From Pelomonas lactea (GTDB lineage Bacteria; Pseudomonadota; Gammaproteobacteria; Burkholderiales; Burkholderiaceae_C), in assembly GCF_043555885.1 (NCBI RefSeq), contig NZ_JBIGHX010000006.1, positions 288,760 through 352,759 of the forward strand: a stretch of 64,000 nucleotides of DNA, written 5' to 3'. Under the pieces are notes generated by a model. That model was not told the DNA's origin, did not search any database, and was given only the letters and a program-made list of their open reading frames with translations. Positions 39,901 through 51,900 of this stretch are shown in pieces (the stretch's first letter is position 1; every line of letters begins with the position of its first letter). The position numbers were made by a program, and so were the translations under genes.

Positions 39901-42900
39901 CTGGCCAACAGCGACGACAAGCTCACCGTCGCCTACTTCTTCTACAACAACGACCCGAAGAACGCCTACAACCCGCTGCAGCAGGTCAAGTTCGACGACG
40001 GCACCACGTGGGACCTGAACGCCCTCGTCGCCGAGGTCGACAAGGCCGTGGGCATGGACCTCATCGTGCGCGACGTCAGCGTCGCGCCGGCCGGCGGTGC
40101 CAGCCAGTTCCTGTCCGGCGGCCAGGTCACCGTCACCTGGACCACCGTCAACCAGGGCGCCACCGCCACCATCGGCGACTTCGCCGACCGCGTCACGCTG
40201 CGCACCGCCGGCGGCGACGTGCTGGCCGAACTGCTGGTGCCCTATGTCGAGGCCACGTCCGGCGCGCTCGCGTCCGGCGCGGTCATCACGCGCACCGTCA
40301 CGCTGAAGCTGCCGGACGGCCCCACCGGCGCCGGCAACCTGCTGGCCGTCATCGAGAGCGACTACGGCAACACGCAGAAGGAAGGCGGCACCAACGAAAC
40401 CAACAACCGCGGCCAGGTCGGCTTCGCCAGCACGCTGGCCGAGTACGTCAACTACGTCAACCTCGTCGCCAGCAACCTCAGCATCACGCCGGCCGGCGAC
40501 TGGCAGAACGGCGACACCGTCACCGTCGGCTGGACCACCAGCAACGCCGGCACCATCACGCCGACGCGTGGCTGGACCGAGCGCGTGGAGGTGCTGAACC
40601 AGACCACCGGCATCGTCATCGCCAGCCTCACCCGTGCCGGCACGCCCGCCGAGGCCGCCCCCGGCGCCAGCGTGGACCGCACCGCCAGCTTCAGCTGGCC
40701 CGGCGGCGCCAACGCGGCCGGTGCCATCCGCCTGCGCGTCACCGTGGACGCCGGCAATGAGATCGCCGAGTTCAACGGCAACGGCACGCTGGAGAACGAT
40801 AACCAGCTGCAGGCCAACGTCAACGTCGGCAGCGACCTGATCGCGCGCAACCTCAGCCTCGACAGCGCCACGCCGATGTCCGGCGACGTGCTGACGCTGC
40901 GCTGGGAAGACGTCAACCAGGGCCGCGTCGCGACCAACCTGAATTACCAGGACCGCGTCGTCATCCGCCAGCGCAATGCCGACGGCAGCGCCGGCCCGGT
41001 GCTGGTGGACACGCTGGTCAGCTTCACCGGCAACGCGGCGCTGCCGCTGGCCGCCGGCGAGAGCCGCCAGCGCAGCTATGGCTTCGTGCTGCCGCAAGGC
41101 CTGCGCGGCGCCGGCACCTTCGACGTGACCGTCAGCCCCGACCGTGGCAACGGCGGCGCGGGCGTGCTGTTCGAGGCCAATGCCGACGGCACGGCCGAGA
41201 GCAACAACGACGCGGCGTGGAGCTTCACGGCCGCGCTGCGCACCTACGCCGACCTGGCCGTCACGTCGGTCGACGTGCCGCCCAGCGCCAGCGCCGGCAC
41301 CGACATCAGCGTCGCCTGGGTCGTCAAGAACAACGGCGCTGCCGCGGCCACGGCCGCCAGCGGCTGGGTCGACCGCATCGTGCTGAGCCGCGACGCCATC
41401 GTCGGCAACGGCGACGACGTCGTGCTGGCCGAGGTGCCGCGCGGCACGTCGCTGGCGAGCCTGGACGAATACCGGCAGACGGCCACCGTGCGCATCCCCA
41501 CGCGCATCGAAGGCGCCTACCGCATCGCGGTGATCGCCGATGCGACGTCCAAGGTCACCGAGCCCGACACCCGTGCCGACAACGCCGGCCTTTCTGCGAG
41601 CCTGAGCGTCACGCAGACCTACGCCGACCTCGCGCCCACGCTGACGCTGGTGCCCGCCGAGATGTTCGCCGGCCGTGCGGCGCGGGTGGAGTGGTCCGTC
41701 CGCAACGGCGGCACGATCGCCACCGACGTGAACCGCTGGGTGGACCAGGTCTACCTCAGCAGCACGCCGACGCTGACGGCCCAGTCCACGCTGCTGGGCT
41801 CGGTCACCCGCGTCGGCACGCTGGCCAAGGACGACAGCTACGCCGCCGGCCTGGACTTCACCGTGCCGCGTGACGCCGTGGGCGCGCGCTACGTCATCGT
41901 CAGGACCGATGCCTTTGCGGCCGTCTACGAGCTGGGCCGCACCGACAACAACATCGTGGTGGCCAACGCCGCCACGACCGTGAAGGCCGAACCCAAGCCC
42001 AACCTGCAGATCGAGGGCATCACCGCGCCCGCGGAATGGCGTGTGGGCCAGACGGTGCAGGTGAGCTACACCGTGCGCAACGCCGGCAATGACAACATCA
42101 GCGGCTTCTTCGGTGAGGAGATCCGCCTCGTCGACACGCTGGGCCTGCTGCCCAACCAGGTGCTCACCAGCACCTGGGCCTTCCAGACGCTGGGCGCCGG
42201 CGGCGCGCTGACGCAGAACCTCAGCCTCGCCGTGCCGGCCCTGCCGCCGGGCAACTGGCGGCTGGAGATTGCGGCCGACCGCGGCAACTATGTGGCCGAG
42301 TCCAACGAGACCGACAACGTCGCGTCGCGGGCGGTCACGCTCGTCGCGCCCGACCTCGTCGTCGGCAGCCTCACCACCACCGGCCTGCTCCAGGGCGGCG
42401 AAGCCATCTCGCTGGCCTGGACGACGCGCAACATCGGCAGTGCGCCGGCCGCGGACATCCGCGAGAAGGTCTACCTGTCCAGGGACGGTGTCGTCGGCAG
42501 CGGCGACATCCTGCTGGGCGAGCGCAGCATCGCCAGCCTGGCCGCGGGCGCCAGCAGCGCCGGCAGCCTGGGCTTCACGCTGCCGGTGGACCTGTCGGGC
42601 GCGTGGCGCCTCATCGTCGTGACCGACACCGGCGCGGCGAACAACGAGTCCACGCAGGAAGGCAACAACCAGGACTCGCTGGCCATCGACGTGGCGCAGG
42701 ACGCCTACGCGGACCTCGCCGTGCTCAGCGTCAGCGCGCCCACGCGCGTCATCGACGACCCGGCCAGCATCACCGTCGAGTGGACGGTGAAGAACGAGGG
42801 CCCCGGCGCCGGCCGCGCGACCAGCTGGACCGACCGCATCATCTACAGCACCAATGCCGTGCTGGGCGACCAGGACGACATCGTGCTGGGCGACGTCGTG

Positions 42901-45900
42901 CGCAACGGCGCGCTGGCCGCGGGCGAGAGCTACACGGGCCATCTGGACTACCAGTTCGGCCCGGCCTTCAGCCGCCACGGCACCATCTTCGTGAAGAGCG
43001 ATGCGACGGGCGCGGTGTGGGAGAACGCCAGCGAGGCCAACAACGTGAAGGACGCGGGCCACGCGACCGACGTCATGCCCATCCCGTACGCGGACATGCG
43101 CGTCGAGTCCGTCACCACGCCCAGCACCGCCTACAGCGGCCGCGAGCTGACGGTGCAGTGGACCGTGGCCAACCGCGGCATCGGCATCACCAACACGACC
43201 GGCTGGACCGACAGCGTCTGGCTGAGCCGCAATGCTGATGGCAGCGGCCAGCGCTTCGACCTCGGCAGCGCCGGCCACCTCGGCCAGATGGCCGTGGACG
43301 ACACCTACAACCGCAGCATCGTCGTGCGCCTGCCCGACGGCATCTCGGGCGACTGGTTCCTGAACGTCGCCACCGGCGGCCCGTACGAGTTCGTCTACGG
43401 CAACGACAACGTCGGCCACTCGCTGGCCGTGCCGGTCACGCTGAGCGACTCGCCCGACCTGCGCGTGGACATGCTGGACGCGCCCGCCACCGCGCAGGAA
43501 GGCGCGCTGGTGGATGTGAGCTGGCGCGTCGTCAACGACGGCCAGGCCCGCGCGGCCGGCCAGTGGCAGGACACCGTGCTGCTGCTGGCGCCCAACGGCT
43601 CCACCGTCGTGCTGGGCAACTACGTCTACGACCGCGGCCTGGACGCCGGCAAGAACTACACCCGCACGGAGCAGGTGCGCCTGCCCAGCAAGATCGAGGG
43701 CGGCTACCGCCTGCGCGTCGTCACCAACAGCCTGCTCGGCACCGGCGGCCAGCCGCAGGTCTACGAGTACGGCGACGCCCGCAACAACAACACGGCGACG
43801 GACACCGACGCCATCGTCGTCAGCCTGAACAACCGGCCGGACCTGCGCGTCACCAAGGTCGAGGTGCCCACCGAGGTCACGGCCGGCACCAGCACGGGCC
43901 TGAAGTTCACGGTCGGCAACTTTGGTCAGGAAGCCACCGCCGGCCAGTGGCAGGACTACGTCTACCTGTCGCTGGACGGCACCGTCAGCGGCGACGACGT
44001 GCTGCTGGCCCGCGTGGACAGCGGCTCGGCGCTGAACCCCGGCGACGAGCCCTACACAACCATCGTCAACGGCGTGAACATCCCCATCCGCTACCGCGGT
44101 GATGTCTACATCATCGTCGTGGCCGACGGCGGCAACCGCATCGACGAGTACCCCAGCGAGGCCAACAACGCCCGCGCCGAGCGCCTGCACATCAACCCGG
44201 TGCCGTTCGCCGACCTCGTCGTCAGCGACGTCGTCGCGCCCGACCAGGTCGTGCACGGCGCCACCATGGAGGTGCGCTACAAGGTCACCAACAAGGGCTC
44301 GGCCGAGACCCGCGGCGACGCCGCGACGACCAACAGCTGGACCGACAGCGTCTGGCTCACCGTCGACAAGACCCGCCCCAACCCGGGCAAGGGCGACATC
44401 AAGATCGGCCAGTTCACGCACACCGGCAAGCTGGCCGTGGGCGAGGACTACCTCAACACCGTCAACGTGCAGATCCCCGACAACATCCAGTCGGCGCGCT
44501 ACTACGTGACGGTGTGGACGGACACCTACGACGCGATCCTGGAGGACACGCTCTCCAGCAACATCAACCCCGACGATCCGACCCAGATCGACAACAACAA
44601 CTACAAGGCGCGCGACTCGGCCGGCATCGGCCCGATGAAGGTGCTGGGCATCACGCCGCCCGACTTGGTCGTCAGCAGCGTCATCGCGCCGGCCGCGGCA
44701 ACGGCCGCGGGCAGCTACAGCTTCAGCTACACGGTGCAGAACCGCGGCGACGCCTTCGAGGGCGGCGACTGGACCGACCGCGTCTGGCTGATGGACAACG
44801 CCGACCCGGCACAGGCCAAGGTCAAGTGGCTGCTGGGCGAGTACCGGCAGCAGCGCGCCTTGGGCAACGGCGAGAGCTACAGCGCCAGCCAGACGGTCAA
44901 CCTGGGCCCGTCGGTCAGCGGCGGCTTCCTGGTCGTGCAGACCGACTTCTTCAACAACGTGCGCGAGACGGCCGAGGACAACAACACCCACCGCGCCATC
45001 TCCGTCGTCACGAACGCGCCGTCCGACCTGCGCGTCACCAACGTCACGACGCTGCCCACCAACTTCTCCGGCGAGGACACCACCGTCACGTGGACGGTGC
45101 AGAACTTCGGCGCCGCCACGTGGAGCGGCACGGCCGGCTGGCTGGACCACATCTGGGTCAGCCCCGACCCGACCTTCATCCCGTCGCGCGCGACGCAGAT
45201 CGGCTCCGTGGTGCATAGCAACACCACGCCGCTGGGCGCGGGCGAGAGCTACACGGCCAGCGCCGTCGTCAAGCTGCCGCCGGGCACCGACGGCGTGTAC
45301 TACATCTACGTGATGGCGGACGGCAAGCACTACGCCGAGTCGCTGGCGCCCAGCTTCAGCTACGGCGAGAGCACCCAGCCTGCCCAGCAGTCGCAGGACG
45401 AGGAACTGGACGGCGAGAACAACGCCTACGCCCGCGACCACCTCTACCGCACCAGCGTGTTCGAAGGCGCGCGGCGCGACAACAACCTCGGCCGCGGCAT
45501 GCTGAGCATCGTCTACCGTGAGCCCGACCTGCAGATCGACAAGATCACCGTCGACAACCCCAACCCGAGCTCCGGCGACACCATCACGGCGACGTGGACC
45601 GTCACCAACCGCGGCACGCGCGAAACCCGCGTGCCGGGCTGGATGGACGGCGTCTACCTGTCGCGCGACGCGACGCTGGACCCGAGCGACTACCCGCTCG
45701 TCGACCGCGGCAGCGAGATCGAGACGCTGCTGCGCGCCCGCCAGGTCTACCTGACCGACGCGCAGGGCAAGCCGCGCATGCTCAAGCCGGGCGAGAGCTA
45801 CACGCAGTCCGCCACGTTCGCGATCCCGACGTCCATCAGCGGCAACTTCAACCTCATCGTCAAGGCCGACACCGGCGTCTTCAAGGACTTCTACAACGAG

Positions 45901-48900
45901 GTGCCCAGCACCATCCGGACCGGGCTGCCCGTCATCCGCGAGACCGGCACCAATGGCGTGCTGGAGTTCAAGGACGAGGCCAACAACACGGCCAAGATCG
46001 CGTTGCCCATCACGCTGGCCACGCCGCCCGACCTGCAGGTCACCAGCGTCACCGCGCCGGAGGCCGTCATCGCCGGCCAGAACTTCACGGTGGCCTACAA
46101 GGTCGAGAACCTCGGCGGCAAGACGCCGGCGGACCAGGGCACGTGGTACGACATGGTCTACCTGTCCAAGGACCGTTTCCTGGACCTGAACAAGGACCGC
46201 TACCTCGGCTATGTGCAGCACGGCGGCGGCCTGGCCGCCGGCGGCAGCTACACCGGCAGCCTGACCTACACGGCGCCGCGCGATCTCGAAGGCCCGTACT
46301 ACGTCTTCGTGGTGACCGACCCGGCGCGCATCTGGGGCGCCAGCGAGACCGGCCAGGTGCTGGAGTTCGGCAAGGACGACAACAACAACGCCGCGGCCGT
46401 GCAGCCCATGCGCATCGAGACGCCGCCGCCGGCCGACCTCGTCGTCACCGACGTCATCGTGCCGCCCAGCGCCAAGGTGGGCGACGAGTTCGAGATCACG
46501 TTCACGATCCAGAACACGTCCATCAACCCGGCCTACGGCCGCTGGACGGATGCGCTCTACCTGTCCGCCGACAACGCCTGGGACATGGGCGACATCCTGC
46601 TGGGCAAGGTCGCCCACGTCGGCGACCTGAACAAGGACGGCACCTACACCGCCAAGCTGACCGCCAAGCTGCCCCCGATGAAGGACGGCGGCTGGCGCGT
46701 CATCGTGCGCCCCGACCTCTACAACGAGGTCTTCGAAGGCAAGATCACCTACACCGAGACCGGCCTGAACCTGCCGGCCGGCGAGGCCAACAACCGCACC
46801 GCGTCCGCGGCGACGCTGAATGTGCAGGTGCCGTCGCTGACGGTCGGCCAGACGCTGTCCACGACGCTGTCCGGCGAGCAGACGCGGGTCTACAAGGTCA
46901 GCGTGGCCGCCGGCGAGACGCTGCGCGTGCTGCTGGACTCCAGCGCCGCCAGCGGCGCCAACGAGGTCTATGTGCGCTGGAACGACGTGCCCACCGGCAG
47001 CGCGTTCGACGTCGCCTACAGCAACCCCGTCTCGCCCGACCAGACGCTGCTGGTGCCCACCACCAAGGCCGGCGACTACTACATCCTCGTGCGCTCGCGC
47101 CAGGGCGCGGCCGACACGCCCGTCACGCTGCGCGCCGACCTGCTGCCGCTGTCCATCACCAAGGTCACGCCGGACCAGGGCGGCGTCGGTGACGACGACC
47201 ATCGCTGGGTCACCATGGACATTGAAGGCGCCCGCTTCGCGGCGGGCGCCCTGGTCAAGCTGGCACGCCCGGGAGAGTTCGAGATCGAACCCGAGCGCTG
47301 GCAAGTCCTGGACGCCACCCACATCCGCGCCGTCTTCGACCTGCGGCACGTGCCGATGGGGCTGTACGACGTCGTCGTCACCAACCCCGACGGCACGCGC
47401 GTCGTCGAGCCCTACCGCTACCTGGTGGAGCGCATGATCGAGGTGGATGCCGCCATCGGCATCGGCGGCCCGCGCAACATCGAGCCGGGCGATGCGGCGA
47501 CCTACAGCGTCAGCCTGCAGAGCCTGACCAACGTCGACACGCCCTACATCCGCTTCAACGTCGGCGCCACCGACATGGGCAACAGCGCCTACGTGCTGGG
47601 CGGCCTGAGCCTGCCCTACGTCATCTTCGGCGCCAACGTCGGCGGCCAGCCATCGGGCGCCATCGCCGCCGGCGACGGCAACAACCAGGCCTACGGCACG
47701 ACGCCCACCAACGGCGTGCGCAGCGATGTGCCCTGGGCCTCGCTGGACGGCCTGAGCAACACCAACGGCTGGAACCTCGCGCCCGGCTACGCCTTCGACC
47801 TGGCCGCCAACGGCTTTGCCGGCGCCACGTTCAAGGTGCAGACCTACCCCGGCCTGGCCGAATGGATCAACTACGACTTCGAAGGCCTGCGCGACAAGCT
47901 CTACGCCATCCGTCCGGACTGGAAGGCCAGCGGCATCCTCGATGAAGGCGTCGCCGGCCTGAACAAGATCTCGCCGGGACTGACCGCCAAGTTCCTGTCC
48001 AAGGACCCCGAGGTCCACATCACGAAGGAAGAGGCGCTGGCCATGCCCTTCCGCTTCGACACGCTGGCCAGCGTGACGACGCTGACCCGTGCCGAGTTCA
48101 TTGCCGACCAGACCAAGCACGCCAAGGCGCTACGCGCCGCCATCCTGAAGGACACGACCGCACCCAACGCGCTGGCCGTGCTGGCCGCCGACGAGGCTCA
48201 GTGGGTGAAGGGCTGGCTGGGCGCGCTGGAGACGGCCGGGCTCTTGCGCCCCGAGGGCCAGGCCCCGGCCATCCGCAGTGACGAGCTGGTGCTGAGCCTG
48301 AACGCCACGCTGGCCAGCGGCATCCTGCTGGCCAAGGGCGGCGACAACTACCGCACGCAGGCCGACCTGGTGGCCTTCTTCGGCAAGGTGCAGCAGTGGT
48401 ACGGCGATACCGCCCGCTATGCCGGTGACACGCAGGCCGCGCATGCACCGGTGGACTACCTCGAAGTCCGCGAGACCGATGACGGCACCTACGTGGAAGT
48501 GCCCGTGCCCGTCGCGCCCAACCCGGCGGACTACGACCAGCACGCCGGCCAGGCCACCCACTTCATCAGCTTCGACGTGTTCGCCGGCGGTCGCGCCGAG
48601 CTGGAGTACCTGCGCCACATCGGGCTGCTGGACGAGAAGTTCCGCCCGCTGGGCCCGCAGGCGCTCAACCTGACCAGCTACCTGCAGCAGGCCGCCCAGG
48701 CGCAGGCCCAGGCCGGCTCCGCCATCAGCGTGCGCGGCCCGCAGGCGCTGCCCGCGGCCAACGGTTCCACCTACCTGCCGGCCGACTACGCGCTGCCCTA
48801 CACGCTGAGCTTCAACAACCCGACCAGCGCGGCCGTGGGAGAAATCCGTCTCGTGACGGCCATCGACCCCGACCTCGACTCGCGCAGCCTGCGCCTCGGG

Positions 48901-51900
48901 GACCTGAAGATCGGCGACATCAACATCCACGTGCCCGACGGCCAGGCCGTCTTCCAGGGCGATTTCGACTTCACCGGCGCCCCCGGCAAGGGCTATGTGC
49001 TGCGCGTCAGCGCCGGCATCGACGCCGAGGCCCGCGTGGCCACCTGGCTGCTGCAGGCCATCGACCCCGACACCGGCGAGGTGCTGCACGACCCGCGCCG
49101 CGGCCTGCTGCCGCCCGACGCCAACGGCAAGGCCACCGGCGGCTTCGTGTCGTACACCGTGCGCGCGAGCGCCCAGGCCGTCAGCGGCGCCAGCATCACC
49201 GCCGCGGCCCGCGTGTTCTTCGACGCCACGCCGCCCATCGTCAGCAGCACCGTCAGCCACACGCTGGACGCCGATGCCCCGGTGACGACGCTGACCGTCA
49301 CCAGCAACGGCAACGACAGTGCCGGTCAGCCCACCTTCAAGCTGAACTGGAAGGCCACCGACGACGCCTCCGGCGTCAAGCACGTCACCGTCTACGTCGC
49401 CGAGGACGGCGGCGATTTCCGCATCTGGAAGAAGCAGGTCGCCGGTGCCGAAAGCACCGCGCTGTTCACCGGCCAGGCCGGCCACCGCTACGAGTTCCTG
49501 GCGGTCGCCACCGACAACGCCGGCAACCGCGAGGCTGCCAGCGTCAGCAACGCCGTGCTGCCCGACGACGGCAGCCGCGGCGAGGCCCAGCAGGGCCTGG
49601 GCGTCACCGACGCGCTGGACCAGACCGCCGAACTGCCGGCCGCCGCGCCCGACCGCAACTACACCGCCAGCGACCTGTTCGCACAGGCCGCACAGCGCCT
49701 GCCCGGCTTCGTCATCACGCCCGCGCTGGGCGGCCTGGGCAGCGACCTGCAGTCCGTGCTCGCGCCACTGCAGTTGCGCGGCTTCGCCAGCGGCTTCGCC
49801 GCCAGCCAAGGCGAGATCGGTGCGCTGGCCATGGTCGAACTGGCCGACGGCAGCGTGCTGGCCAGCGCCGGCACCGAGCGCAACGAGGTGTTCCGCTTCA
49901 GCAAGGACGGCGGCCGCTCCGTGCAGCCGCTGTTCACGACCACCGCCGCCATCCTCGACATGGCGCTGGACGCCGCCGGCAACCTGTGGGTCATGACCGG
50001 CGCTGAGCTGATGATGATCGATGCCGCCAGCGGTGCCGTCATCAGCCGCACCCGCGCCCCGGCCGGCGAGCCGCTGACGCACGCGCTGGCCATCCAGCCG
50101 GGCACCGGCCTCATCTATGTGGCCAGCGGCAACGGCGTCGAGATCTTCGACCCCACCGCCGAAGCCAACCGCGCCTGGACCCACTTCAGCAACACCCGCG
50201 TCGGCGACCTCGCCTTCGGGCCGGACGGCCGCCTGTGGGCGGTGCGCTGGACCGGCAGCGACGTGCGCGGCGCGCTGCCCGAGGCGACGAGCGACATCGT
50301 CAGCTTCCCGATGAGCGGCGCCACCAAGGGCCGCGCCGAGCTGGAGTACCGCCTGGCCGGCCTGGTCGACAGCATCACCTTCGGCAAGGCCGGCACGGGC
50401 CTCGCGGGCCTGCTGCTGGCCAGCAGCAACACGCCGCAGCGGCCGACGGCGGCCGACGGCAGCAGCACGGCCGCGCACAAGGGCGCCGTCTGGGCCATCG
50501 AGCTCAGCAGCCGCCGTGCGCTCAAGCTCGCCGACGGCGGCACGCGCGGCGAGAGCATCGTCGCCACCGCCGACGGCCGCATCCTCATCGCGCAGACCAC
50601 CCGCATCGACGAACTCGCGCCCGTCAAGGCGCCCAAGGTCGTCGCATCCAGCATCGGCGAGGGCGCGCTCGTGCCGCTGCCGCTGACGCAACTCGCCATC
50701 AGCTTCGACCAGGCCATGTGGACCGGCGCCGATGGCGCCGACACCACCGGCCCGTCCTCGGTGCTGAACCCGGCCAACTACCGCCTCATCGCGACCGGCG
50801 CCAACGTAAACCTGACGCTGCAGCCCGAGAGCGTGCGCTGGGACGTGGCCAGCAAGAGCGCCATCCTGACGCTGCCCAACCTGCCCGCCGGCGGCTGGCG
50901 CCTGGAGGTGGATGGTGGCCTGCGCAGCGTGCAGCAGGTCGAGCTGGGCGATGACTGGGATCTCGTGTTCACGGCCGTCACCGACATCTCCAACCTCGTG
51001 CGCATCGAGTTCATCGACACGCGCGCGGACCGCCTGACCGGTACGGTCAGCTACGACGTCAGCATCACCAACATCGGCGTGGATGACCTGCGCGGCCCGC
51101 TGACGCTGCTCATCGACCCGGGCCGCTACTTCGGCGGCTCCGTCGTCGGCGCGGCACAGGGCGACGGTTCGCAGGACGAGCTGTGGCTACTGGACCTGAC
51201 GACCGCGCTGCAGGGCCAGCCGCTCAAGTTCGGCCAGACGCTGCAGCGCCAGACCGTCAGCGTGCGCTCCGCGGCCAGCCTGGGCACGACGCCCGGCGCG
51301 GGCCAGCTCGTCAAGTTCAACGTGGGTCATGGCGTCTACGCGCTGCCCTACGAGAACGCGCCGCCGGTGCTGGGCCAGCTCAAGGCCGACGGCAGCCTGG
51401 ACCTGCAGACGGCCGCGTTGCCCGGCGCCACCGCCGGCCAACCCTGGACGGCCAACCTCGGCGCGCTGGATACCGACGGTCGCCTATTCTTCTGGGAGAT
51501 CGTCAGCGGCCCGGCGGGCCTCACGCTGACGCAGGATACGCTGGTGGAAAGCAGCGCCAGCGGCTACGGCAACCATGCCACGCTGCGCTGGACGCCCAAG
51601 GCCACCGATCGCAGCGACAACCAGGTGCTGCTGCGCGTCATCGACAGCCGCGGTGGTGTGTCGCTGCGCCGCTTCACACTCGACGTGGCCGGTGCCAATC
51701 ACGCGCCGGTCATCGATGCGGTCGAGGATGTCACGTTGGCCGAAGGCCAGAGCTTGCAGCTGCCGCTGCTGGCCTCCGACATGGACGGTGACACCGTCAC
51801 GCTGCTGGTGCGCAACCTGCCCGCCGGCGCACGCTTCGACGCGTCCACCGGCGTGCTGAGCTGGGTGCCGGGCTATGACCAAGCGGGCCATTACCGCGAC

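Noticed and set aside
31732..48120. Open frame of 5,462 codons on the minus strand
   Set aside because: It is codon-aligned with the real + strand gene and its translation is a monotonous Val/Ala/Gln/Arg repeat. It exists because the sense strand lacks TTA, CTA and TCA codons.
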